Below, piece after piece: positions 5,272-11,385 of a stretch of 12,455 nt of DNA. Origin of the DNA: Candidatus Colwelliibacteriota bacterium (GTDB taxonomy: Bacteria > Patescibacteriota > Minisyncoccia > UBA6257 > Colwellbacteraceae). Under the pieces are notes generated by a model. That model was not told the DNA's origin. It was given only the letters and a program-made list of their open reading frames with translations, and searched no databases. The DNA lies in assembly GCA_027310265.1 (NCBI GenBank), contig DAIDBC010000028.1, positions 1 to 12,455 of the forward strand. Direction: 5' to 3'. Positions within the stretch are counted from its first letter, which is position 1; each line of letters starts with the position of its first letter. The position numbers and the translations under genes were made by a program.

Positions 5272-7486
5272 TGTACCTCTTTTTTAGCCCCTTCACCTGG
5301 CTTTGTCCAGGTTTGGACTTCCATTTTTCGTACAGTTCTTTTAACTCCGCTTCACTGGATGGTTTTATATTCATAATAAAAGTGCAATCTGGAAAGCGTG
5401 TGCAGCCATAAAAAACCTTGCCGCGTCCGCGCGATTTGCGTTCGACAATCTCGCCTGGATCGTCGCGACGCTCCTGGGTAGAGAGACAATTTGGGCACTT
5501 GAAACCGATTTTGTTCCAGATTTTTTTGACCCCCTTACACTTGGGATAATCCACACATCCTAAGAAGTAACCGAACCGTCCGCGCTTTACTTCCATCGGT
5601 TTTCCGCAAATTGGACAGCGTTCGTCTTTAGTCTTTTCTTGTAGTTCTTTTATCTTGGCCGCCTCTTCTGGCATCGGTAGGGTGACTTTTGACTCTGGGT
5701 CGGGGCAGGCCAGGAACTTGCCCATCCTGCCGAACTTTATGAGCATCGGTTTGCCGCAATGCGGGCAGGGTGTATCCGAAATTTCCACTTGTTTCTCTAC
5801 CGTAGCCTCTTTTTCGATAAGTTCTTTTTTGAACGGCTCGTAAAATTCGCGGCAGACTTTTGTCCAGTCTATTTTGCCTTCGGCTATCTCATCCAATTCT
5901 TCTTCAATGTGCGAGGTGAAGTTGATGTCCACAATCTCGGGGAAATTTTCCACAAGCAAGTTGTTCACCAGAGTACCGATCTCAGTCGGCTGATACTTTT
6001 TCTCAGTTTTCTCCACATAACCGCGTTCCTGGATAGTTGAGAGGGTGGGGGCGTAAGTCGACGGCCGGCCGATGCCGTAGGTTTCCAGCGCTTTTACCAA
6101 AGTCGCGTCGGTATAGCGCGGCGGTGGTTCGGTAAAATGTTGGTACGGTTTTATTTCTTCCGCAGTTATTTTATCTCCTGTGGAAAGTTGCGGTAAGGAA
6201 TCCTGTCCGTTTTCGTCTCCGTCGTCGTGTCCCTCGGTATACACCCGAATAAAGCCATCAAACACGATGACCTGGCCATTCGCGCGGAATATATATTTTT
6301 TGTCCTTACTTGCGATATCAGCTGTAGTTTGCTCCAGCGCCGCGGGTTGCATTTGTGAGGCGATGGTGCGTTTCCAGATAAGGTCGTATAACCGTTTCTG
6401 GCCACGATCCGAGAGCACCGAGCTTTCCTGGTTCAAATCTGTTGGACGGATAGCTTCGTGTGCTTCTTGTGCACCCTTTGATTTGTTGGTGAAGTAGCGC
6501 GGAGTTTCAAGCGCATACTTTTCGCCGAATTGTTTGTGGATAACTTCGCGGGCCTGCGCCGTAGCTGCCGAGGCGAGGTTCACACTGTCCGTGCGCATAT
6601 AAGTGATGTGACCATTTTCATAAAGTTGTTGTGCCACGACCATTGTTTGTTTTGCGGAAAAACCAAGTTTACGCGCAGCTTCCTGTTGTAGGGTGGAAGT
6701 TGTAAACGGGGGTGCGGGGTTACGTGAGACTTGTTTTACTGCGACGTCGACAACGGTATAAGTTGAGCCATTCAAGTTTTTGAGCAACTCTTCGGCCTCG
6801 CGCTCGGTTTTTATACCCATCTTTCCCAATGGTTTGTCGTTTACCGCGTACAACCTCGCCGGAAAAACGCGAGCATCCTTACGGAACCGACCTTCGATGG
6901 ACCAGTACTCGTCTTTTTTGAAGTTTTGAATTTCCCGTTCACGTTCTACCACCAGCCGCAACGCAACCGACTGCACCCGTCCGGCTGAGAGTCCGTAACG
7001 GATTTTCCGCCACAGGAAAGGCGAAAGTTCGTAACCGACCAGGCGATCCAATACCCGCCTGGCTTGTTGAGCGTCAATCAAGTTGATGTCCAGCTCGCGC
7101 GGGTTTTTCAGCGCTTCCTCGATTGCTGGTTTGGTTATTTCGTGGAAAGCAATGCGTTTAAGGTTTACAGATCTATCGATGATTCCGGCATCGCGGAATA
7201 TCTCGGAGATGTGCCAAGCAATTGCTTCACCTTCACGGTCCTCATCGGTGGCGAGGATGATTTGCTTTGATTTTTTGGCTAAGTTTTTTAGCGCCGTCAC
7301 ATGTTTTTGGCTTGCTCGTGGGATAACGTACCAGGGAGTGAAATTGTTTTCGACATCCACCCCTAACTTACCCTTGGGCAAATCGCGGACGTGACCGTAG
7401 GATGATTCAATTTTAAAACCGCGCCCCAAAAACCGGCCAATAGTTTTGGCCTTGGTCGGAGATTCAACGATCACTAAATTTTCCAT
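5240..7486 (-). CDS. topA: DNA topoisomerase I (type IA)
   Basis: Type IA topoisomerase of 748 residues that relaxes negative supercoils through a 5'-phosphotyrosyl intermediate. The Toprim domain shows VIVESPTKAKTI (Glu8) and ATDEDREGE (Asp81, Asp83, Glu85). Other family marks are YGLSAGRVQSVALR (164-177), the active-site Tyr296 in HITYMRTDSVNLA, EAHEAIRPT (341-349) and GIGRPSTYAP. Three C-terminal zinc-ribbon repeats occupy about 575-720. The second and third have four cysteines each; the first keeps only three (CPHC...C, then PDPESK in place of the last Cys), so it may no longer bind zinc. A basic tail ends the protein. The ATG at 7486 overlaps the dprA stop by 13 bases, and the 3' end overlaps rel, so the three genes are probably one transcript. 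Confidence 0.97.
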   Translation of the reverse strand: MENLVIVESPTKAKTIGRFLGRGFKIESSYGHVRDLPKGKLGVDVENNFTPWYVIPRASQKHVTALKNLAKKSKQIILATDEDREGEAIAWHISEIFRDAGIIDRSVNLKRIAFHEITKPAIEEALKNPRELDINLIDAQQARRVLDRLVGYELSPFLWRKIRYGLSAGRVQSVALRLVVEREREIQNFKKDEYWSIEGRFRKDARVFPARLYAVNDKPLGKMGIKTEREAEELLKNLNGSTYTVVDVAVKQVSRNPAPPFTTSTLQQEAARKLGFSAKQTMVVAQQLYENGHITYMRTDSVNLASAATAQAREVIHKQFGEKYALETPRYFTNKSKGAQEAHEAIRPTDLNQESSVLSDRGQKRLYDLIWKRTIASQMQPAALEQTTADIASKDKKYIFRANGQVIVFDGFIRVYTEGHDDGDENGQDSLPQLSTGDKITAEEIKPYQHFTEPPPRYTDATLVKALETYGIGRPSTYAPTLSTIQERGYVEKTEKKYQPTEIGTLVNNLLVENFPEIVDINFTSHIEEELDEIAEGKIDWTKVCREFYEPFKKELIEKEATVEKQVEISDTPCPHCGKPMLIKFGRMGKFLACPDPESKVTLPMPEEAAKIKELQEKTKDERCPICGKPMEVKRGRFGYFLGCVDYPKCKGVKKIWNKIGFKCPNCLSTQERRDDPGEIVERKSRGRGKVFYGCTRFPDCTFIMNIKPSSEAELKELYEKWKSKPGQSQVKGLKKRYIDRPPKSHKG

Positions 7487-8346
7487 AATTCATATAAACC
7501 GTTTTCTTCCTTCACCGCTTCCTTTATAACCAAGGTCGCGATGGCAGTGTTTACGGTCTGGGGCTGAAGTCTAGTTAATTCGACCAGTTTGTCAATGTGT
7601 AGCCCGATTGCGGCATCTCGCAGAACGGAGACAATTGCCGCTTCTTCGGAACCTAAATCGTTTGGGTTGACTATGCGACTCTCCTTGGGGAGAATAATTC
7701 CCAAATCAGAGAAAACGTCCTCGATTGAGTCGACTAATCTTGCACCATCGCGGATCAATGCATGGGAGCCGCGGTAGTTCGGGTTATTTGCCGGGCCGGG
7801 GAATACAAACACCTCGCGCCCCTGCTCCGCGGCAGCACGTGCAGTTGCGAGCGACCCCGATTTCTCGGGGGCCTCAATTATCACAACCGCCTGTGAGAGG
7901 CCGCTTATAATCCTGTTCCGCAAGAGGAAGTTCTGCGGATGGAATTGATCGGCCGAATCATATTCAGAGATAATCGATCCTCCGCGTCTCAAAATCTCAA
8001 GGCCCAATTGCTCGTTCGAACGGGGGTAAAAGGAATTGATATCCGTTCCCAAGATCGCAACCGTTTTCCCGGATTTCAATGCTCCCCGATGTGCAGCGGA
8101 ATCAATTCCTATTGCCAACCCGCTTATGATTGTAAACCCGGCCGCGGCCAGTTTGGAGGCCAGTTCTTCGGCCGTTTTCAATCCTGTATTGGTTGCCCTT
8201 CTGGTACCGACTATCGCGATGGTTTTATCCTTGGGAACCGCCAATTCACCACGGATGAAGAGTCGCGACGGCGGGTTTGGAATTTCGCGGAGCAACGCGG
8301 GGTAGTTGTGGTCGTCTTTGGTAATTCGTACCGCGTCGTGCATCAT
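7474..8346 (-). CDS. dprA: DNA-processing protein DprA (Smf), ssDNA import/RecA loader
   Basis: DprA of 290 residues. It binds incoming single-stranded DNA during natural transformation and loads RecA. The N-terminus RITKDDHNYPALLREIPNPP leads into the Rossmann-like core: IAIVGTRRATNTG (43-55), ISGLAIGIDSAAHRGAL (74-90), VAILGTDINSFYPRSN, a FHPQNFLLRNRIISGLS segment and SGSLATARAAAEQGREVFVFPG. A C-terminal winged-helix (DML1-like) covers about the last 70 residues. The start is placed at ATG 8346 (a second ATG follows directly). An in-frame TTG at 8400 would add 18 unrelated residues and would put the -10 element inside the gene. It heads the dprA-topA-rel operon. Its presence suggests competence for DNA uptake, consistent with the PilO-like gene starting 54 bases away on the other strand. 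Confidence 0.95.
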   Translation of the reverse strand: MMHDAVRITKDDHNYPALLREIPNPPSRLFIRGELAVPKDKTIAIVGTRRATNTGLKTAEELASKLAAAGFTIISGLAIGIDSAAHRGALKSGKTVAILGTDINSFYPRSNEQLGLEILRRGGSIISEYDSADQFHPQNFLLRNRIISGLSQAVVIIEAPEKSGSLATARAAAEQGREVFVFPGPANNPNYRGSHALIRDGARLVDSIEDVFSDLGIILPKESRIVNPNDLGSEEAAIVSVLRDAAIGLHIDKLVELTRLQPQTVNTAIATLVIKEAVKEENGLYELWKI

Positions 8347-8359
8347 AACGTCAGGATTA

Positions 8360-8389
8360 TTGAGATGGATTCTGGCCTTATTATATACT
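8360..8389 (+). promoter_or_regulatory. Promoter for the PilO-like gene
   Basis: TTGAGA (8360-8365) and TATACT (8384-8389) are 18 bases apart. The predicted start of transcription near 8396 is about four bases from the ATG at 8400, so the message would be leaderless or nearly so. The -10 overlaps a minus-strand -10 for dprA. Confidence 0.6.
8380..8385 (-). promoter_or_regulatory. -10 element for the dprA-topA-rel operon
   Basis: The minus strand reads TATAAT here, a perfect -10 hexamer, 34 bases upstream of the dprA ATG at 8346. No convincing -35 is seen 16-18 bases further upstream. It shares bases with the plus-strand -10 at 8384-8389, so polymerase can occupy only one direction at a time. 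Confidence 0.5.
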
Positions 8390-8399
8390 AATAGGAACA

Positions 8400-8924
8400 A
8401 TGCCTCGCGAATTCAGGACAAGATTGATCGTGAGTTTGAGTATAACTTTTGCGATTCTCGCGGTCCTTATCGGGCTTATAGTTTATCTGCGTTCAGATAT
8501 TTCGGCCAAGGCCGATGCCATTTCGGCCGTGAAAAGTGAACTTATTTCGAGGACCGATGCACTTGAAAGCCTGAACTCGTTGCGCAACGACGCCAAAAGC
8601 GCTGCCCCGTTTTTCGATAAACTGCGCGCAGTTCTGCCAAAGCGTGATTCACTTTTCGGAGCCCAGAGAAATTTCCAGGACTTAGCCCAGGTGAACAAAC
8701 TCGGTTTTAATTCACAATTCGGAGCGGAGACCAGCGAGACTTCCGACAAGCCCGGAAAAATTCGGCTTGAAATGGCCGCACAGGGCGGCTACAATGGCAT
8801 ACTGGAGTTCGTTAAAGGTATCGACGCCAGCCAGTATTTTGTAAGCATCGTGTCGATGGATTTGGTGCGGCAAGGCGGCAATTTCAACGCCAATCTGTCG
8901 AGTGAGATATCCTTTCATGACTAA
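8400..8924 (+). CDS. PilO-like type IV pilus assembly protein
   Basis: Bitopic membrane protein of 174 residues. A basic N-terminus (MPREFRTR) precedes one transmembrane helix at about 9-31 (IVSLSITFAILAVLIGLIVYL), then a predicted coiled coil at about 33-65 rich in Asp, Lys, Ser and Leu. The C-terminal part (about 90-174) has the PilO ferredoxin-like pattern: a basic-hydrophobic strand IRLEMAAQGGYNGILEFV, then YFVSIVSMDLVRQGGNFNANLSSEISF. PilO (GspM-like) forms the inner-membrane alignment complex with PilM, PilN and PilP, but none of those genes is adjacent. Its stop overlaps the next gene's ATG by eight bases (ATGACTAA). It has its own promoter at 8360-8389. The family call rests on topology and pattern, so a divergent protein of another secretion system is possible. 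Confidence 0.65.
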   Translation: MPREFRTRLIVSLSITFAILAVLIGLIVYLRSDISAKADAISAVKSELISRTDALESLNSLRNDAKSAAPFFDKLRAVLPKRDSLFGAQRNFQDLAQVNKLGFNSQFGAETSETSDKPGKIRLEMAAQGGYNGILEFVKGIDASQYFVSIVSMDLVRQGGNFNANLSSEISFHD

Positions 8925-9117
8925 AGGGCGCTTCGGAAAATCGGATATATGGTTGTTTATCGGCGCAGCTCTTACGCTTGTACTCACCGTGACCGCGGTA
9001 GCTCTCTCGCTCGGGTTTGTAAGCACCAGCCTTTATCGCGCCCTGTCGCCGGGTGAGAGAGCGGAGGCGGCGGTGCATTTTGACATCACTGGTTATAACG
9101 CCCTTGGATTGCAGTGA
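8917..9117 (+). CDS. Small single-TM membrane protein of unknown function
   Basis: Product of 66 residues: a basic N-terminus MTKGRFGKSD, one hydrophobic helix at about 11-36 (IWLFIGAALTLVLTVTAVAL), and a short polar tail with an SPGERAEAAVHFDITGYNALG segment outside. I do not recognise the family. The ATG lies in the last codons of the PilO-like gene, giving an ATGACTAA overlap, so the two are almost certainly cotranslated and may act together in the envelope. An earlier GTG at 8902 is possible but less economical. A 16-base GC palindrome starts one base after its stop codon. Confidence 0.65.
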   Translation: MTKGRFGKSDIWLFIGAALTLVLTVTAVALSLGFVSTSLYRALSPGERAEAAVHFDITGYNALGLQ

Positions 9118-9133
9118 TCCGCCGGCCGGCGGA
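9118..9133. repeat. 16-bp GC palindrome ahead of tRNA-Ile
   Basis: TCCGCCGGCCGGCGGA is a perfect palindrome that begins right after the TGA of the preceding gene and ends three bases before tRNA-Ile. No T-run follows, so it is not a classic terminator. It could protect the upstream mRNA 3' end after tRNA processing. Confidence 0.55.
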
Positions 9134-9136
9134 ATC

Positions 9137-9208
9137 GCGCGCATAGTTCAGTGGTAGAACGCCGTCCTGATAAGACGGAGGCCCTTGGTCCGATTCCAAG
9201 TGCGCGCA
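9137..9208 (+). tRNA. tRNA-Ile(GAU)
   Basis: Acceptor stem GCGCGCA/TGCGCGC, D arm GTTCAGTGGTAGAAC, anticodon stem CCGTC/GACGG around CTGATAA giving anticodon GAU, and T arm CTTGGTCCGATTCCAAG. Discriminator A at 9208 is followed by CTA, so CCA is not encoded and must be added by the CCA-adding enzyme. Six bases separate it from tRNA-Val. Confidence 0.97.
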
Positions 9209-9214
9209 CTAGAA

Positions 9215-9286
9215 GCGCCCTTAGCTCAGTGGTAGAGCGTTTGCATGACACGCAAAAGGCCGCAGGTTCGATCCCTGCAGGGCGCA
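9215..9286 (+). tRNA. tRNA-Val(GAC)
   Basis: Acceptor stem GCGCCCT/AGGGCGC, D arm GCTCAGTGGTAGAGC, anticodon stem TTTGC/GCAAA around ATGACAC giving anticodon GAC (reads GUC/GUU), and T arm GCAGGTTCGATCCCTGC. CCA is not encoded. The discriminator base at 9286 is one base away from the start codon of the next protein gene. Confidence 0.97.
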
Positions 9287-9287
9287 C

Positions 9288-9971
9288 TTGATTAATATTC
9301 CTATCCTCTACGAAGACGAAAACCTCATTGCGTTTAACAAACCGACAGGTGTCTTAGTTCACCCCACTGCATCTTCCTCCGAAGAAACAGTCGTCGATTG
9401 GCTGCTTGAAAATCGGCCGGTGGTGCGCGGCGTGGGGGACGATCCTAAAATGCGCCCCGGCATAGTTCACCGTCTTGATCGCAGCACCTCCGGCGTGCTC
9501 CTAGTAGCGAAAACCCAGAAATATTTTGAATACTTAAAATCGCTGTTTCAAAACCACCAGGTTCGGAAAACTTATCTTGCGTTGGTTTACGGGCGCGTGC
9601 AGTCAAAAACAGGGAGGATAGACAAACCGATCGGCTTAAAAAGTGGGAGCGTGAAACGAACCGTCATTTCTGCGAAAGCGAAAATGGTTAAAAGTGCTGT
9701 TACTAACTACCGCGTAAAGAGGTATGTTGGAGATTACTCTGTTTTAGAGGTAGCGCCCGAAAGCGGGCGGACGCACCAAATCAGAGTTCACCTTGCCTCG
9801 ATCGGACACCCAGTGGTGGGCGACCCACTCTACGGCGGCAAGCGCGGCAAAATTTCCGGCCCATTCTACCTTCATGCTTATATCCTTGAGTTCCCAGTAG
9901 CCCCGGGGCGGATATTACGAATTGAAGCTGACCCTCCGCCGGAACTTGCCGGCAAGCTTAAAACCGGCTAG
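9288..9971 (+). CDS. RluA-family 23S rRNA/tRNA pseudouridine synthase
   Basis: Pseudouridine synthase of 227 residues that isomerises specific uridines in rRNA or tRNA. The catalytic motif HRLDRSTSGVLLVAK lies at 61-75 with Asp64 as nucleophile. Further marks are ILYEDENLIAFNKPTGVLVHP near the N-terminus, RKTYLALVYGRV, and GRTHQIRVHLASIGHPVVGDPLYGG toward the C-terminus. There is no N-terminal S4 domain, so it resembles the shorter RluA/TruC-like members; target uridines cannot be assigned. The reading frame is blocked upstream by a TGA inside tRNA-Val (9246-9248), and the codons between that stop and 9288 include no ATG or GTG. TTG at 9288, one base after the tRNA, is therefore the only plausible start. 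No ribosome-binding site outside the tRNA is possible. Confidence 0.93.
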   Translation: MINIPILYEDENLIAFNKPTGVLVHPTASSSEETVVDWLLENRPVVRGVGDDPKMRPGIVHRLDRSTSGVLLVAKTQKYFEYLKSLFQNHQVRKTYLALVYGRVQSKTGRIDKPIGLKSGSVKRTVISAKAKMVKSAVTNYRVKRYVGDYSVLEVAPESGRTHQIRVHLASIGHPVVGDPLYGGKRGKISGPFYLHAYILEFPVAPGRILRIEADPPPELAGKLKTG

Positions 9972-9981
9972 ACTTCACCCG

Positions 9982-10296
9982 ATGATAGATAAGGAAATAT
10001 TGGCCAAAATTAAATCTGGCAGTCGGGTCAAGGTACACGAGAAAAGCGGCAGCGTTTTCGAGGGTATCGTAATTGCCCGTAAACATGGCAGCGAGACCGG
10101 CGCCACGATGACTGTGCGTGCGACTGTGGCCGATGTGGGAGTGGAAAAAGTGTATCCAGTCCATTCACCAACCATAGAGAAGGTGGAGGTGCTAAGCTCT
10201 CCGAAGAAGATACACCGCTCGAAGTTATATTATCTCCGTAATCTCTCGGCGAAGAGGACCCGCCAAAAGTTAGTTAGTCGCGAGAGTAATATATAA
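9982..10296 (+). CDS. rplS: Ribosomal protein L19 (bL19)
   Basis: L19 of 104 residues, a 50S protein at the subunit interface. The SH3-like core reads SGSRVKVHEKSGSVFEGIVIARKHG, then ATMTVRATVADVGVEKVYPVHSP, which matches the family block G-V-G-V-E-R-x-F-P-x-H-S-P. The C-terminal RSKLYYLRNLSAKRTRQKL matches the usual R-A-K-L-Y-Y-L-R. ATG at 9982 is ten bases after the rluA stop and no clear Shine-Dalgarno sequence is present. The protein is a little shorter than the roughly 115-aa norm. It is followed nine bases later by tRNA-Leu(GAG), so it probably belongs to the same mixed transcript. Confidence 0.95.
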   Translation: MIDKEILAKIKSGSRVKVHEKSGSVFEGIVIARKHGSETGATMTVRATVADVGVEKVYPVHSPTIEKVEVLSSPKKIHRSKLYYLRNLSAKRTRQKLVSRESNI

Positions 10297-10305
10297 GGTA
10301 GACCT

Positions 10306-10389
10306 GCCCAGGTGGCGAAATTGGTACACGCACTACCTTGAGGTGGTAGCGCCCGCAAGGGCTTGCAGGTTCGAGTCCTGTCCTGGGCA
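10306..10389 (+). tRNA. tRNA-Leu(GAG), boundary of a recombinase remnant
   Basis: Class II tRNA: acceptor GCCCAGG/CCTGGGC, anticodon stem CTACC/GGTAG around TTGAGGT giving anticodon GAG (reads CUC/CUU), variable arm GCCCGCAAGGGC, T arm GCAGGTTCGAGTCCTGT. CCA is not encoded (ACA follows). The gene is intact. Its 3' end directly adjoins the serine recombinase remnant on the other strand, so it is the likely attachment locus of a former mobile element. Confidence 0.96.
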
Positions 10390-11104
10390 CAAGTAAAACT
10401 CATTCCTTTTTTAAGAAAATTTTGGCGCGCCGAGCGCAGCTCGGCGTAAGGTTTGATGGGCACGAATTGAATTTCTTTATTCTTTAACGACAGGTTGGAG
10501 CCGAAGATTTTACGGAGCGAGGATTTTTTGGCGGGAAGGTCGGCGGTTTTCGCTATTTCGTCAAGGTTTGACGCGTCTTTTATCCATTCCCGCAGAGGTT
10601 GGAGCCAACCGGCGGCGTTCCGTTCCAGTCGAACCGTTTGCTCCTCCACCGACCGCTTTTCGGACATAAGCGCGCGCTTCCTTTCGAGGTAGCTTTCGCG
10701 CTCGATGTCCTGTTCCACGTAGAGGTCGGTGAGGCGGCGAATCCGGTCATCCAGATCGGCCGCCTTCTTCCGCAGGGATTGAACGGATGCCGCCGCCGCG
10801 ACTTCGGCCTGCCGCTCGTCCTTGTCGGCCAAAGACAGCATCTCTTTGGCCCATTCTGGGGGCAGGACGAAGCCGGAAAGGATGTTTGATAGCTGGGCTA
10901 TCAATACCTCCTCGCGTACGTAGGGCTCAAAGCGGGGGCCTCGTTTCTTGGTGCAGCGATAATAAACGTATTGGTGAACGTTGCCGTTCTTCTGATGTTT
11001 GGTTATCGCCTCGGCATGGAGCATCCGCACACGCCGCAGCGCAGAAGTCCGCACAGGGCCTGCGGGTCGGTCTCGGTTTTGTAGACGGGACGTCCCCCGT
11101 TGTT
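10390..11104 (-). pseudogene. Decayed large serine recombinase (C-terminal remnant)
   Basis: The minus strand keeps the zinc-ribbon and coiled-coil part of a large serine recombinase (resolvase/invertase superfamily). Recognisable pieces are LCGLLRCGVCGCSM (about 11015-11056), then in another frame AEAITKHQKNGNVHQYVYYRC, PYVREEVLIAQL, FVLPPEWAKEML, and a long Lys/Glu/Arg coiled coil at about 10560-10800. A single-base frameshift near 11014-11017 separates the CxxC half of the ribbon from the rest. The fourth zinc Cys after CTKKRG is replaced. The N-terminal catalytic Ser domain is absent: a stop lies at 11105-11107 and an unrelated plus-strand promoter and gene follow. The open frame runs on through the antisense of tRNA-Leu to 10230, overlapping rplS; that tail (CAQDRTRTCKPLRALPP...) is read-through, not recombinase. 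It cannot encode an active enzyme. Confidence 0.85.
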
Positions 11105-11129
11105 TCAAAACTGATTTGATCTAGAAAGA

Positions 11130-11160
11130 TTGCGACAAATAACGCCGAAGTTGGTATAAT
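11130..11160 (+). promoter_or_regulatory. Extended -10 promoter of the HTH gene
   Basis: TGGTATAAT (11152-11160) is a perfect extended -10 (TG-N-TATAAT). A weak -35, TTGCGA at 11130-11135, is 19 bases upstream. Transcription should start near 11167, at or within two bases of the ATG at 11169, so the mRNA is predicted to be leaderless. Confidence 0.7.
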
Positions 11161-11168
11161 AAATCCGC

Positions 11169-11366
11169 ATGGAAAAGATTTACACCATCCGCGAAGCCGC
11201 CGCAATCCTGCGGGTGAGCTACCGCACCGTCCAGCGGTATCTGCGCGCCAAAAAATTGAAGGGCTCGAAGATCGGCCAGTGGCGGTTCAGCGAATCAGAC
11301 CTGCGGAAGTTTTTGAAGTCGGCAAAAACCGAAAGCAAGACAAGAAAACACGGACGCAGAAGATAA
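11169..11366 (+). CDS. Small HTH DNA-binding protein (excisionase/MerR-like)
   Basis: Protein of 65 residues with a winged HTH of the excisionase/MerR N-terminal type (helix-turn-helix 17). It runs YTIREAAAILRVSYRTVQRY (5-24), then RAKKLKGSKIGQWRFSESDLRKFL (25-48), where GQWRF is the wing and SESDLRKFL the closing helix. A strongly basic tail ends KTRKHGRRR. Such proteins act as recombination directionality factors or small transcription regulators. The position next to a recombinase remnant at a tRNA favours a mobile-element origin, but regulation of the following envelope genes is equally open. The start is fixed by the extended -10 at 11152-11160. Confidence 0.85.
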   Translation: MEKIYTIREAAAILRVSYRTVQRYLRAKKLKGSKIGQWRFSESDLRKFLKSAKTESKTRKHGRRR

Positions 11367-11385
11367 TCGGGCTCGCGGGGAAAAG

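Noticed and set aside
6535..6543. TGTGGATAA, a perfect DnaA-box complement
   Set aside because: Single copy inside topA coding sequence (reads V-I-H-K); no cluster of boxes, no dnaA/dnaN and no AT-rich unwinding region, so no origin is claimed.
9093..9287. Minus-strand frame (GIEPAAFCVSCKRSTTELRAL...) opposite the two tRNAs
   Set aside because: It is the antisense of tRNA-Val and tRNA-Ile, a familiar spurious translation of tRNA genes, with no start signals.
10428..10446. Hairpin CGCCGAGC/GCTCGGCG near tRNA-Leu
   Set aside because: It lies in the recombinase reading frame (A-E-L-R-S-A-R), and neither strand has a T-run directly after the stem, so it is not called a terminator.
10711..10725. 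TGTTCCACGT resembling the left half of a parS site
   Set aside because: The right half does not match the parS palindrome and it lies in recombinase coiled-coil coding sequence.
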